Notes: generated by a model from the letters alone, not told the origin. DNA of 51,940 nt from Caldilineaceae bacterium (GCA_020433455.1 JAGRCP010000024.1:1-51940); one strand, 5' to 3'. Counted from the first letter of the stretch, positions 1 to 8,976 are shown. Translations and numbers: made by a program.

Positions 1-2491
1 CCTTGGGCGTGATCTTGCCGACCAGAATATCGCCCGGCGTCACTTCGGCGCCGATGCGGATAACCCCTTCTTCATCCAGGTCCTTGAGCGCGTCCTCACC
101 CACGTTAGGAATATCCCGGGTGATCTCCTCAGGACCGAGCTTGGTTTCCCGCGCGTCCACTTCGTGCTTTTCCACATGGATGGACGTGTAGCGGTCTTCC
201 TGCACCAGTCGCTCGCTCACCAGGATGGCGTCCTCGTAGTTGCCGCCTTCCCAGCTCATATAGGCGACAACCACATTCTGCCCCAGGGCCAGCTCGCCGC
301 CCTCGGTGCTGGAGCTGTCGGCCAGAACCGAGCCTTCTTCGACCCGATCGCCCTTGAAAACCCGGGGGCGCTGATCGATACAGGTGCTCTGGTTGCTGCG
401 ATTGTATTTGCGCATGTGGTACGTGCGGCGAGCGCCGTCCTCCTCCTGCACCACAATCTCCGCACCGGTGACGCTCACCACCTCGCCCGGATAGCGAGCC
501 GTAAGCACCTGACCGGAATCGATGGCCGCCTGCCATTCCATGCCGGTGCCCACTACGGGCGCATCCGGCTTGACCAGCGGCACGGCCTGGCGCTGCATGT
601 TGGAGCCCATCAACGCCCGGTTGGCGTCATCGTGCTCCAGGAAGGGAATCAGTGCGGCCGAAACGCCCACGATCTGCTTGGGCGAAACGTCCATGTATCG
701 CAACTGCTCCGGCTGGGCAAAGATAAAGCTCTCGGCCCGGCGAGCTGACGGACGGGGATTCTGAAATTCGCCGATCGCGTTCAGTTCGGAAGAGGCCTGG
801 GCAATGGTTGCTTCTTCATCTTCATCCGCCGTCAGGTAAATCACATCGCGGCCGGCAAAAGCCACCACGCGAATCTGGGCGTCCGGCTCATCGACGAAGG
901 CCTTTGCAATCGCCTGCGCCATCGCAGTATCGATGACATCGCCCTTCTTGGCGATCACCGCGTCGCTGGACGGGTCCGACACATCGGCCCGCAGTTCATG
1001 GCCGACCAACTCCTCGGCCACGGGCGGCAGGAAGGTAAAGACCCGGCGATAGGGCGTCTCCACAAAACCGAAATCGTTCACCCGGGCAAAGCTGGCCATG
1101 GAGCCGATGAGGCCGATGTTGGGGCCTTCCGGCGTCTCGATGGGACAGATGCGCCCGTAGTGGCTAAAGTGGACGTCACGCACGTCAAAGCCGGCGCGCT
1201 CGCGGCGCAGACCGCCCGGCCCCAGAGCGCTGAGGCGGCGCTTGTGGGTCAATTCCGCCAGGGGATTCGTCTGATCCATGAACTGGCTCAACTGGCTGCC
1301 GCCGAAGAATTCCCGGGTCGCAGCCACCACCGGCCGGATATTGATGAGGCTCAGGGGCGTCACCTGCTCCGGGTCGCGGATGGACATGCGCTCGCGCACC
1401 ACCCGCTCCATGCGCAGAAGGCCGATGCGAATCTGGTTTTGAATCAGCTCGCCTACCGTCTTGATGCGGCGATTGCCCAGGTGATCGATGTCATCGGGGC
1501 GGCCCTGGCCCAGGTTAATGAGCACGATGCGGCGGATAACGGCAACGATGTCCTCGTTGGTCAGCGTGCGGGTCTCCAGGTCGGTATCCACGCCCAAGCG
1601 ACGGCTGAGCTTGTAGCGCCCCACGCGCCCCAGGTCATAGCGCCGGGGCGAGAAGAAGAGATTTTGTACAAAGCTCTTGGCATTATCCAGCGTAGGCGGA
1701 TCGCCCGGACGCAGCTTTTTGTAAAATTCAAGGAGCGCGTCATCCACGCCCTGCTCACTATTTTCGTAGTTATTGCTGGTGGAATCCCGCTCCAGCGTCG
1801 ATTCAATATACGGATGATCCGCGTCGATATCGATGTCTTTGAACAAATCGCGGATTTCATCGTCCGTGCCGTAGCCGATGGCGCGCAGCAGAAGGGTGAC
1901 CGGCAATTTACGCTTGCGATCGACCTTCACGCTGATGATGTCGCGCTTGCTGGTCTCGAATTCCAGCCAAGCGCCCCGGCTGGGGATCAGCTTGGCGCCG
2001 GCCAGGTCCCGACCGGTGCTGCGATCCTCTTCCACGGTGAAGTAAACGCCGGGCGAGCGAATCAGCTGGCTCACCACCACCCGCTCGCTGCCGTTAATGA
2101 TAAAGGTAGCCGATTCGGTCATCAGCGGGAAGTCGCCCATAAAGACTTCTTGCTCGCTGATTTCGCCGGTATCCTTGTTGACCAGCTTAATCTTTACCCA
2201 CAGAGGAGCCGAAAAGGTAATGTCACGATCACGGCACTCATCTTCGGTATATTTGGGATCGCCGAAATGAAAATCACCCAGATGAAGTTCCAGGTTTTTA
2301 TTAAAACTGACAATCGGAGAAATCTCCTCGAAAAGCTCGCGCAGGCCCTCACCCTTAAACCATTCAAAGCTGCGCAGCTGCACTTCGGTGAGACGAGGCA
2401 ATTCCAACACTGTCGGCGTACGTGCGTACGTCTTACGGACCGGGCGGCTGCCGGCCACAGCGTTCGATGTACCGTTTGGGGAAAACTTCAT
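1..2491 (-). CDS. rpoB: DNA-directed RNA polymerase subunit beta, N-terminal 830 codons (3' end beyond the window)
   Basis: This is the beta subunit of RNA polymerase. The open frame runs off the low-coordinate edge, so only about two thirds of a typical beta subunit is present. Recognisable beta landmarks, in order, are the N-terminal [15 protein letters not shown] segment, the [19 protein letters not shown] stretch, the fork-loop/rifampicin region near residues 397-425 ([18 protein letters not shown], then [13 protein letters not shown]) and GPNIGLI. The rifampicin-contact Asp, His and Ser equivalent to E. coli 516, 526 and 531 are all present, so the enzyme is predicted to be sensitive. 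The ATG at 2491 is supported by AAGGAG about 10 nt upstream. The gene is not preceded by rplJ/rplL, which usually sit upstream of rpoB; it has its own promoter and a long leader. rpoC is expected beyond the left edge. Confidence 0.97.
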   Translation of the reverse strand, partial: MKFSPNGTSNAVAGSRPVRKTYARTPTVLELPRLTEVQLRSFEWFKGEGLRELFEEISPIVSFNKNLELHLGDFHFGDPKYTEDECRDRDITFSAPLWVKIKLVNKDTGEISEQEVFMGDFPLMTESATFIINGSERVVVSQLIRSPGVYFTVEEDRSTGRDLAGAKLIPSRGAWLEFETSKRDIISVKVDRKRKLPVTLLLRAIGYGTDDEIRDLFKDIDIDADHPYIESTLERDSTSNNYENSEQGVDDALLEFYKKLRPGDPPTLDNAKSFVQNLFFSPRRYDLGRVGRYKLSRRLGVDTDLETRTLTNEDIVAVIRRIVLINLGQGRPDDIDHLGNRRIKTVGELIQNQIRIGLLRMERVVRERMSIRDPEQVTPLSLINIRPVVAATREFFGGSQLSQFMDQTNPLAELTHKRRLSALGPGGLRRERAGFDVRDVHFSHYGRICPIETPEGPNIGLIGSMASFARVNDFGFVETPYRRVFTFLPPVAEELVGHELRADVSDPSSDAVIAKKGDVIDTAMAQAIAKAFVDEPDAQIRVVAFAGRDVIYLTADEDEEATIAQASSELNAIGEFQNPRPSARRAESFIFAQPEQLRYMDVSPKQIVGVSAALIPFLEHDDANRALMGSNMQRQAVPLVKPDAPVVGTGMEWQAAIDSGQVLTARYPGEVVSVTGAEIVVQEEDGARRTYHMRKYNRSNQSTCIDQRPRVFKGDRVEEGSVLADSSSTEGGELALGQNVVVAYMSWEGGNYEDAILVSERLVQEDRYTSIHVEKHEVDARETKLGPEEITRDIPNVGEDALKDLDEEGVIRIGAEVTPGDILVGKITPK

Positions 2492-2701
2492 AAAGAATTA
2501 GCTCCTTGGATCGCTATACGAGTGCAAAGACCCGCCATTCTCGACGATGCAGACAGACCCACGGCGGCTTAACAGAAACGACAATCGCACCCTGTCCGCC
2601 CTACAAAACAAATTTGACTTCCCTCCCGGTTACTGATTTACTTAGGACGCTAAATTGGAAAAAAGACTACAAAACAAACAGACTGCCGGTAAACAGCAAT
2701 A

Positions 2702-2764
2702 AGACACCTAAACGGAACTATCTTCCGGCGACATCGCCGAGATATTTCCGCCCATCAGGTGTCT
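2702..2764 (-). promoter_or_regulatory. Structured element in the rpoB 5' leader
   Basis: A perfect 8-bp outer inverted repeat (2702-2709 with 2757-2764) encloses two smaller stems. One is CGGAA/TTCCG with a 5-nt loop (2713-2717 with 2723-2727). The other is GGCGA/TCGCC within 2726-2739. The two inner stems share C2726 and G2727, so they compete for two bases. On the transcript this is a 63-nt element about 210 nt upstream of the rpoB ATG. A T-rich stretch follows on the minus strand (six T near 2660-2665), but not directly after a stem, so it is not a standard terminator. It matches no riboswitch family I know. It may be an attenuator, a protein-binding site or only a processing site. Confidence 0.4.
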
Positions 2765-2905
2765 GTCGTCCAACTCGATATAATCAAGCCGGTCATCACA
2801 ATATTTTCATGTTACTGACTGCATATTCAACCGAATGATATCAAATCATAACGATATTGCAGTGCAATTTTCAGCGTTCTGTGTACGTCTAAAACGCGAA
2901 TAAAG

Positions 2906-2934
2906 AATATACCACACCTTTCTCCGCTTGTCAA
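2906..2934 (-). promoter_or_regulatory. Promoter of rpoB
   Basis: On the minus strand TTGACA (2929-2934) is followed after exactly 17 bp by TATATT (2906-2911), a near-consensus sigma-70 promoter. The predicted start near 2899 gives a leader of about 400 nt before the rpoB ATG. It lies between the stop of the upstream gene (3021) and rpoB, so rpoB can be transcribed on its own. The AT-rich gap 2492-3020 contains no convincing gene. Confidence 0.7.
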
Positions 2935-3020
2935 CTAATTCGTCAAATTTTTTGTGTTTCCTATCGTCACGGCGAAACAACCCGGGCGCTTACAAAATTC
3001 ATGTAACGCCCCGCACAAGG

Positions 3021-3953
3021 CTATGCGACGTCTTTTTGCACCATGAAGAAACCCATGGCGTGATTGGGGTCGTCTTCCAGGGTAAGCGCGGCAACCTCTT
3101 CAGCGGGAATGACTTGGGCAAGGGCGGCGATTTCCAGCCAGGTTCGATAGTGGGGCAGCCAATCGGCAAAGCATTCAAAAAAGGCGGCGTGGCTCTGATC
3201 GGCCAAGGCATTGCAAATCAGAATGCGGCCGCCGGGACGTACCGCCTGCCACATCTGGCTGAGCACCGTTCGGGCCTGCCCGTCGTGCAAATAATTGAAG
3301 AGGATTGGCGCATAGATAAAATCTTCACCACCCACCCCGTAATCGGCCAGGCTATGCCGGCCATACGCCATGCCCCGAAGAGAAGTGCAGCGCACGCGCA
3401 CACCCTCCGGCCCATAGGTCCGGGCAATCCGCTCAAGGGATTCTTCATCACCGCCCAGGGCGACAAAATCGCCGATTTCACCTTGGGACAAAGCGAATGA
3501 AAATTCCACTTCACGCAGGTGGCCGGGCTCCAACACCACAACGGACGGCCGATCAACTTCCGCGGCCACAGCATCCAGCATTCTGCCGATATAGCTGCGA
3601 CGATAGCGGATGGCGCGGGCAAGGGGCGTATTGCTCGTATAGGTAAAAAGTGCCCGGCCGAGCGAACTCACGTCGTCCATGTCCACCGGTCGATAATAAT
3701 AGATGTAGTCAAAAAGAGTGGCGTTTGAACGGTGATTGCGAGCATAGTGAAAACCGCGGCCAATCAGTGGATCCTCGTGGATAAGTCGAGTCACCGGATG
3801 GGGGCGAAATACGTCGCGCACCAACTCCGTCCATTCTACATCATGGGTCTGTTGTCGGATCTGGCTTAGCTCAGCGGAAAGTAATGTTAACGCAGCGCCG
3901 ACTTCCCCTTGCAACAATGCAGCATAGGTTTCATTCAGAAAATCCTGAACCAT
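3021..3953 (-). CDS. Class I SAM-dependent methyltransferase-like protein with a degenerate motif I
   Basis: A 310-residue soluble protein. The N-terminal ~120 residues are helical and contain HEDPLIGRGFHYARNH and a Tyr-rich IYYYRPVD segment. The rest resembles a Rossmann methyltransferase: a beta-strand VVVLEPGHLREVEF at the motif I position, an acidic patch (GGDEESLERI) and a late strand PGGRILICNALAD like the post-motif III region. The layout recalls the extracellular-factor (3-hydroxypalmitate methyl ester) methyltransferase group, where motif I is normally GxGxGRE; here the glycines are mostly replaced. It may be an inactive or unusual methyltransferase. It ends 87 nt before the rpoB promoter -35 box and is transcribed in the same direction. 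Family assignment moderate, substrate unknown. Confidence 0.6.
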   Translation of the reverse strand: MVQDFLNETYAALLQGEVGAALTLLSAELSQIRQQTHDVEWTELVRDVFRPHPVTRLIHEDPLIGRGFHYARNHRSNATLFDYIYYYRPVDMDDVSSLGRALFTYTSNTPLARAIRYRRSYIGRMLDAVAAEVDRPSVVVLEPGHLREVEFSFALSQGEIGDFVALGGDEESLERIARTYGPEGVRVRCTSLRGMAYGRHSLADYGVGGEDFIYAPILFNYLHDGQARTVLSQMWQAVRPGGRILICNALADQSHAAFFECFADWLPHYRTWLEIAALAQVIPAEEVAALTLEDDPNHAMGFFMVQKDVA

Positions 3954-4344
3954 CGCACTACTCCTCGCTTTTCAGCACCGAAAGCAACCGAGCAAGGATA
4001 GCATAACAGGGTTTTCAGATCATTAATGCACAAAAAACGCACACTTTACCCATAACACGACCCCTTTTCTCTCTGATACGCGCTGAAATGCCCCTCCTGT
4101 CAACCACACAGACCTGGCCGAGTTACAAAAATATTACAATATTTCATATCCAAAAGCGAAAAATCGCAACAAAAGCAACAAGCATGAGAGGAAGGAGAAG
4201 CGTACACAACGGGAGCGGGGGTTCACCATCGGTTCAGGGCGAGGGAGGGATGACCGAAGATTTCGTATCAGGCACCGGCCGGTATGAATCCGGCCGGCGC
4301 AGGAGTCTCATTGACAGGCGTCTATGAATTTCCGTCGGGATTCA
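3954..4344. other. AT-rich intergenic region with a CCGGCCGG hairpin
   Basis: 391 bases without a convincing gene. CCGGCCGG is repeated at 4275-4282 and 4290-4297 around a 7-nt loop, giving an 8-bp stem just downstream of the minus-strand gene that ends at 4345. No T-run follows, so terminator function is only possible. The part near 3960-4050 should hold the promoter of the gene at 3021-3953, but I see no good pair of boxes. A plus-strand frame of about 79 codons (4088-4327) has no ribosome site and is judged spurious. Confidence 0.35.
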
Positions 4345-4827
4345 CTACATTCCCAAAGCCTGCTTGATTTCGGCCAGGGCGGCCTCTTCGTCCGCATTCA
4401 CCTTCTGACCGCCGATGCCCAGGAAATCTCCTTCCTTGGCGGCGTTGGCCGCGGCCTCGCCCAGCCCATAAAGCCACTGCTTCAACTCGGCAGCCTCCTC
4501 AGGGGATGCCTTGCTGTCAATCACTTCAGCGGCGTTGCGCACAATTCCCAACATCTGAGATTTAATCGCTTCCGGATCCCGTCCTTCAGGCTTGATCTGG
4601 GCTTCCTTGGCGCTGGCGCGATTCGTAAACTCAGACGCCATGGCATTCATCAGCTCAGAGTTACCCGACGACTGGGCGGCCTTGGCGATGGCCTGCGCGA
4701 CGGCGACGGATTCCTTGAGCGCGTCGCCGATGGCCGGACTGGACAAGGTAACGAGCGTCCCCACAGCCATGGGCGCCTGCATGAGCGCCTGCCATTGCTC
4801 GGCGGAAAAGTCTGCTTTGGTTGTCAT
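4345..4827 (-). CDS. Small helical protein of unknown function, linked to ndk
   Basis: A 160-residue acidic, Ala- and Glu-rich protein, probably all helical, with no signal peptide or membrane segment. I do not recognise its family. Notable stretches are MAPMAVG-like Ala/Met segments near residues 15-25, a run of amphipathic helices, and a Gly-rich FLGIGGQKVN turn near residue 135 before a final Glu/Ala helix. The ATG is well supported by GGAG 8-9 nt upstream. It starts 50 nt after the ndk stop on the same strand and is probably cotranscribed with it. Nothing in the sequence indicates a link to nucleotide metabolism beyond this adjacency. Confidence 0.75.
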   Translation of the reverse strand: MTTKADFSAEQWQALMQAPMAVGTLVTLSSPAIGDALKESVAVAQAIAKAAQSSGNSELMNAMASEFTNRASAKEAQIKPEGRDPEAIKSQMLGIVRNAAEVIDSKASPEEAAELKQWLYGLGEAAANAAKEGDFLGIGGQKVNADEEAALAEIKQALGM

Positions 4828-4877
4828 ATGATACTCCTCTCCGGATCACCCAAAAAAGTAAAGACAAAAAATGCACT

Positions 4878-5324
4878 CTATTCAAAAATCCAGGCATCAA
4901 CATTGCGGTCCCATGCGATGAGATCCTCGCCGAACCAGAGGGCAATCTCGCCGGCAGCCGTATCAGGGCCGTCGCTGGCGTGAACCAGATTGCGACCAAT
5001 CTCCAGGCCGAAGTCGGCGCGAATAGTGCCCGGTTCAGCTTCGGCGGGCTTGGTTGCGCCGACGGTCTTACGCACTACGGCAATAGCGTCCGTCCCTTCC
5101 ACGACCAGAGCCACGACGGGAGAGCTGGTAATGTAGGTGATGAGGCCATCGAAAAAGGGGCGGCCTTCATGCACGGCATAATGCGCACGCGCCAGTTCTT
5201 CGTCGACGTGGACCATCTTCATGGCCGCAAACTTTAGGCCGCGGCGCTCAAAGCGCGCGAGGATTTCGCCGATGAGCCCGCGCTGAACCGCATCCGGCTT
5301 CAAAATAATAAAGGTGCGTTCCAC
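4878..5324 (-). CDS. ndk: Nucleoside diphosphate kinase
   Basis: Transfers the gamma-phosphate of ATP to nucleoside diphosphates through a phospho-histidine, balancing NTP/dNTP pools. The 148-residue length is normal. The start ERTFIILKPDAVQRG and the active-site segment NLVHASDGPD are clear, with catalytic His115. The usual HGSDS is HASDG here, a mild variation. I place the start at the GTG at 5324 because GAGGAG lies 8-9 nt upstream and the family begins with M-E-R-T-F; the in-frame ATG seven codons earlier (5345) contains the ribosome site inside its reading frame. A TATAAT box lies about 35 nt upstream of the start. Confidence 0.95.
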   Translation of the reverse strand: MERTFIILKPDAVQRGLIGEILARFERRGLKFAAMKMVHVDEELARAHYAVHEGRPFFDGLITYITSSPVVALVVEGTDAIAVVRKTVGATKPAEAEPGTIRADFGLEIGRNLVHASDGPDTAAGEIALWFGEDLIAWDRNVDAWIFE

Positions 5325-5358
5325 TTTAATAACTCCTCGTGTCAATTTTCTTTGGTAA

Positions 5359-5386
5359 ATTATACGCGACAGATTTAGCCCGCAAA
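5359..5386 (-). promoter_or_regulatory. Probable ndk promoter
   Basis: Minus-strand TATAAT (5359-5364) is perfect. The best -35 is TTTGCG (5381-5386) at 16-bp spacing. The leader to the GTG start would be about 28 nt. Confidence 0.5.
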
Positions 5387-5497
5387 CCCATCTTCCGCCG
5401 TACGAGAACTCGGGCCGCTCCGCCGTTCTGAAAAGCGGAGCAACGACAGAAACGACATCAGATTCCTGGACCGGCGGAAGATCGCCATTCTATTTCA

Positions 5498-6319
5498 TCA
5501 TACAACCGGTGCAATTGCCAAGAAATCGGCCTCATCCGGTGAGACGGTCAGGACAGCCGCATCCTGCCTGAAGCGGACGCCGGGCTCTCTTTCGTCGGGC
5601 GGCGCCAAGTCCAGTCGCAGCCGGCGGCGCAGATAATCGCCGTCAGGATCCATGGTGACCAATGGATTGTAGGCCAGGGCGCGATCGTCCTCATCACCCA
5701 GGGCAGCTTGTACATACCAGGGCAGTAAGAGCAGAGGGTTATCGTCGGTCAGATGACGGGCAAGCTGATACGCGCCTCCGGCATCACCTTGACGCCAGAG
5801 GGCGACCATCAGGTTGATTTGGAAATCCAATCGGCGAGGATCCGCCGCCATCAACGTACGGTAAAGCGCCGCGGCATGACGCCAGCGATAGCCGCGCAGA
5901 TACAGCGTTCCCAAGCATGGTTCAGTCATACTCAATGAGCTGTCCCGGCCCAGGGTTGTACGCACCAATCCGCGGCGGATATCCGCCTGGTAGGGATCGA
6001 CCTCAAACGCGCGGCGCCAAATAGAATTGGCGATATCGCGCTCCCCCCGCTGCTCCGCGGCCTGGGCCATGGCCCGCCAGGCGCGCCCGTGGCAGGGATC
6101 GGCATGCAGCAGTCGTCGCCCCCATTCATCGCCCTCCTCCCAGCGCTCCAGCAGCCAAAGCGCCTCCAGCAGGCGGGCGTAGGTGGGCAAATGGCGGGGC
6201 AGCCGGGCCAGCACGATCCGGGCCATGGCTCCAGCCTGTTCGGCAGCGCCGCGCCGAAGATATTCATCCATGGCGCGTCCCCAATCCTGCAAGCTGATGC
6301 GGACCATTTCAGCTGTCAT
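5498..6319 (-). CDS. Tetratricopeptide-repeat-like protein
   Basis: A 273-residue protein made of helical hairpins of TPR type. Repeats can be read at residues ~10-110 (pairs such as MARIVLARLPRHLPTYARLL and EWGRRLLHADPCHGRAWRAM, with the typical DP-turn-A-W pattern) and again at ~140-200. The C-terminal third is not repeat-like and ends in a beta-rich tail (VRFRQDAAVLTVSPDEADF). TPR proteins are scaffolds; no enzymatic motif is present. It is the last gene of a minus-strand unit with the HDAC-like gene and the 511-residue orphan, and its start lies inside a 13-bp tandem duplication at the end of the HDAC-like gene. Confidence 0.75.
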   Translation of the reverse strand: MTAEMVRISLQDWGRAMDEYLRRGAAEQAGAMARIVLARLPRHLPTYARLLEALWLLERWEEGDEWGRRLLHADPCHGRAWRAMAQAAEQRGERDIANSIWRRAFEVDPYQADIRRGLVRTTLGRDSSLSMTEPCLGTLYLRGYRWRHAAALYRTLMAADPRRLDFQINLMVALWRQGDAGGAYQLARHLTDDNPLLLLPWYVQAALGDEDDRALAYNPLVTMDPDGDYLRRRLRLDLAPPDEREPGVRFRQDAAVLTVSPDEADFLAIAPVV

Positions 6320-6339
6320 AGGGAGTCGTCATAGGGAGT
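6315..6339. repeat. 13-bp tandem duplication across a stop/start junction
   Basis: The 12-mer GTCATAGGGAGT occurs at 6315-6326 and 6328-6339 (period 13). On the coding strand each copy contains CTATGAC. The upstream copy holds the HDAC-like stop TGA overlapping an ATG at 6332; the downstream copy holds the ATG (6319) of the TPR-like gene. From the ATG at 6332 only a 7-codon peptide can be read. Confidence 0.8.
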
Positions 6340-7387
6340 AGAAAGGCGCATCAGGAATATTGTGAAGCTTCTTGAGTCGTTGCAGCAAATTGGTCACATC
6401 CCGTTCCGCCCCGATAGTGGGACGCCCAAACGGGTCACTGGGCATGGCTTCCACGTCAGCAAAGGTGCGCAAGGTGGTCAGCACGGCGTGGGCCAACACC
6501 TCCAGATTATAGCCGCCTTCCAACACCCCCACAATACGCCCGCGGGATAGTTCGTCAGCTAATTCCAAAACCACCTTGACCAGTGCGGCATAGCCGGGAA
6601 TGGTCAAGCGCATGCTGGCCAGGGGGTCCATCCAATGCGCGTCAAAGCCGGCCGACAGGAGGATCAAGTCGGGGGAAAATTCCCGGGCCAGGGGCATCAA
6701 AATTTGCCGGAATGCCATGAGATACCCCTCGTCGCCCACGTAGGCCGGAAAAGGTACGTTGATCGTGCTGCCGTACGCAAATTCAGAGCCCGCTTCATCC
6801 GCCGCGCCCGAACCGGGGTAATAGGGGAATTGGTGCGCGCTGAAAAAGAGGACCGACGGATCATCGTAAAAAATATCCTGGGTGCCGTTGCCGTGATGCA
6901 CATCGAAATCGACAATAAGAACGCGCTGCACGCCATGGCGATCCTGAGCCCAACGCGCGGCCACGGCAGCATTGGCAAAGAGACAGAAGCCCATGCCCTG
7001 ATAGCTCAGGGCATGATGTCCCGGCGGGCGCACCAGGGCAAACCCGTTGTCCGCACGGCCGGTCATGACTGCATCCACCACATTCAGCAGCCCGCCTGTA
7101 GCGAGCAGCGCAGCGTGATAGCTGTCCTGATTGATGTAGGTATCGGCGTCTAAGCGACCGTTGCCCAACATCGCCGCGGATTGGAGACGCTCCACATATT
7201 GGGGCGTATGCACCCGATAGACGGCATCCAGAGTGGCGGGCGTACTGGGTATGGCCAGCATGTCGGCGAGAATGCCGTCCTGCCGGAGCAGGTCCCACGT
7301 CCCCTGAAGGCGACGAAAATTTTCGGGATGCCCGTCCAGCGTATGTTTCAGATTGAAGGGGTCATAAACGTAAGCGGTCTTCTTCAT
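6329..7387 (-). CDS. Histone deacetylase superfamily (acetoin utilisation/acetylpolyamine type) hydrolase
   Basis: A zinc-dependent amidohydrolase of the arginase/deacetylase fold that removes acetyl groups from lysine-like or polyamine substrates. The 352-residue length is typical of bacterial class II-like HDACs. Motifs seen: RPPGHHA with the catalytic His pair (H124, H125), the zinc ligands in DFDVHHGNGTQ (D162, H164), SAGFDAH (D249) and LEGGYN with the transition-state Tyr (Y293). All catalytic residues are intact. It lies 9 nt after the 511-residue orphan gene and was probably once coupled to the downstream TPR-like gene by ATGA. The cellular substrate cannot be told from sequence. Confidence 0.92.
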   Translation of the reverse strand: MKKTAYVYDPFNLKHTLDGHPENFRRLQGTWDLLRQDGILADMLAIPSTPATLDAVYRVHTPQYVERLQSAAMLGNGRLDADTYINQDSYHAALLATGGLLNVVDAVMTGRADNGFALVRPPGHHALSYQGMGFCLFANAAVAARWAQDRHGVQRVLIVDFDVHHGNGTQDIFYDDPSVLFFSAHQFPYYPGSGAADEAGSEFAYGSTINVPFPAYVGDEGYLMAFRQILMPLAREFSPDLILLSAGFDAHWMDPLASMRLTIPGYAALVKVVLELADELSRGRIVGVLEGGYNLEVLAHAVLTTLRTFADVEAMPSDPFGRPTIGAERDVTNLLQRLKKLHNIPDAPFYSL

Positions 7388-7396
7388 AAACGATCT

Positions 7397-8932
7397 CTAG
7401 CCGTCAACGTCCAAAAAAGAGAGGACAAAGAAAGTCTCGCCGCCGTCTGCATCAACAAAGCGAATTGTAGGCCGAAAGTCGCTCTCGTCAATGTAAAGCA
7501 GGTCAATGCGCGCCCAGTGCATAACGGGCGCGTTCGTCTCCAGGGGATAGGTCGTGTGGAGCATCGCTCCGTCCCACACCAGGCTAATTTGCTCATCGAC
7601 AAGGCGGGGAAGCGAAAGGAGCGCCCACCAATCCCAATTCCAGGAAATGGGGTCCAGATGCAGCCGACCATCTTGCCAATAAAGGCCGCACACGCGCCAT
7701 ACGTCGTCATGGCCCGGTTCAGGAATAGCTTGTCGATCCAACGTGGCTTGCGGCTGATTATCGCGTATTTCGGCCCGTGACGAAAATAGATTCGGCATGC
7801 GAATCCCCTTTTGGGCCAATAAGTCCACGGCCGGATAGTGCTCTGCCGCGACTTCCTGGTCGGGATGATGGGCCAGATGCAGGCTCAATGCTTGGAGATA
7901 CGCCAGGCCGGCGCGTGCAGCCTCTTCCGGCCCGGGCGGCAGGATTGCCTCTTTGGCCCGGCGGGGCAATTTTGCAGGCAGGGAGCCGGCGGTCCGCTCC
8001 ACAACACGGCGCAGATGGGCCAGCAAATTGCGGCTCATGACGAGATCGAATTCATCATAGGCCGCGACCAAATCCGGAATTTCGCCGATTTCCCGACTGG
8101 CAGGAGCCATGCCTGCGGGCAGCCGCTGCACGTTCTGCACCACGGCAATGCGCCGATCTTGGCGCGCGCGATTGATGCGGGGGTCGGGCGTCCACAATTG
8201 GCCGCTGGACAACGTTTCCCGCCAGGCCCGATTGCTCTTATTAAAGATCCGCTCACTGTCGCGCAGGGCCAGGAAGCCGCTCCAGGCCATCTGCTCGCCC
8301 GCGTCACTGACAGCCAGGGTCATGGAGACTTCCACAATGCCATTGACCAGCACGTAATAGACCAGCCGGGCCCGCCGGGGGTCTGTCAGATCAACCCGTT
8401 CGGGGCGGCCTTGAGGGTTGCCGAACACCCGCGTGCTTTCGGCATTTTGCTGCTCGTACAGGCCCCGGGCCGCGCCCGGGTTGCGTTGGGCTACCAACAA
8501 GCCGTCCACCATGCGTTGACTGAGCGGCTCGCCCCAGTCGATCTCCACTTCGATGCGCAACACCCGATCGCCTTCGGCCTGACAGGCAAGCTGCCAGATG
8601 ACGGCCCGATCGTACGCGCTCTGGAAGGGAGCGATCAGCCGCTTGCTGACAATCATACCGTCTGTACCATAGATCGTTTCTACATAGCCGGGATAGCGTT
8701 GGACGATCATGGGCGTAAACTCGTCGTCGCGCAGATCGAAAATATGCACGTCGATTTGCTTTGCATAGAGTTCATCAACCCATGGCCAGCGCAGATCGCG
8801 GAGATCGGCCCGTTCGTTGCTGTGCAAGAGAAGATCGTGATTAGCCAACAGGAAGCGCGCCGTCTCATCGCCCTCAAAGAGATCGAGCGTCTCCGGACGG
8901 TCCAGAACAGGATCAAAAAGGTTCATAGACAT
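7397..8932 (-). CDS. Large orphan protein, possibly related to N-terminal domains of six-hairpin glycosidases
   Basis: A 511-residue soluble protein without signal peptide or membrane segment. The central part (~residues 90-260) is beta-rich, and the segment SSGQLWTPDPRINRARQ recalls the linker that precedes the helical barrel in glycogen-debranching or rhamnosidase-like enzymes. However, no (alpha/alpha)6 barrel follows. Instead there is a helical stretch (~290-370) and a second beta-rich end (WRVCGLYWQDGRLHLDP, then WNWDWW). This resemblance is weak and by eye only. The start has no clear ribosome site; the ATG two codons later is equally possible. It is the first gene of a unit with the HDAC-like and TPR-like genes. 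Confidence 0.6.
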   Translation of the reverse strand: MSMNLFDPVLDRPETLDLFEGDETARFLLANHDLLLHSNERADLRDLRWPWVDELYAKQIDVHIFDLRDDEFTPMIVQRYPGYVETIYGTDGMIVSKRLIAPFQSAYDRAVIWQLACQAEGDRVLRIEVEIDWGEPLSQRMVDGLLVAQRNPGAARGLYEQQNAESTRVFGNPQGRPERVDLTDPRRARLVYYVLVNGIVEVSMTLAVSDAGEQMAWSGFLALRDSERIFNKSNRAWRETLSSGQLWTPDPRINRARQDRRIAVVQNVQRLPAGMAPASREIGEIPDLVAAYDEFDLVMSRNLLAHLRRVVERTAGSLPAKLPRRAKEAILPPGPEEAARAGLAYLQALSLHLAHHPDQEVAAEHYPAVDLLAQKGIRMPNLFSSRAEIRDNQPQATLDRQAIPEPGHDDVWRVCGLYWQDGRLHLDPISWNWDWWALLSLPRLVDEQISLVWDGAMLHTTYPLETNAPVMHWARIDLLYIDESDFRPTIRFVDADGGETFFVLSFLDVDG

Positions 8933-8976
8933 GAAGTAGTTGAGGAGCCAAAAGCGGCTTGCTTTTGCGGTCTGTT

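Noticed and set aside
998-2572. 524-codon open frame on the plus strand opposite rpoB
   Set aside because: It is antisense to an unmistakable rpoB, has no ribosome site, and its residue use (His/Gln/Asp-rich) is that of a shadow frame in GC-rich DNA.
2702-2764. Hammerhead ribozyme in the rpoB leader (CUGAUG present)
   Set aside because: The conserved core after CUGAUG and the GAAA pairing with the second stem are not in the right positions.
2506-2838. 110-codon plus-strand frame in the rpoB leader
   Set aside because: No ribosome site, no recognisable protein features, and it lies inside the rpoB leader.
4088-4327. 79-codon plus-strand frame
   Set aside because: No ribosome site, mixed composition and a hairpin inside it; no sign of selection.
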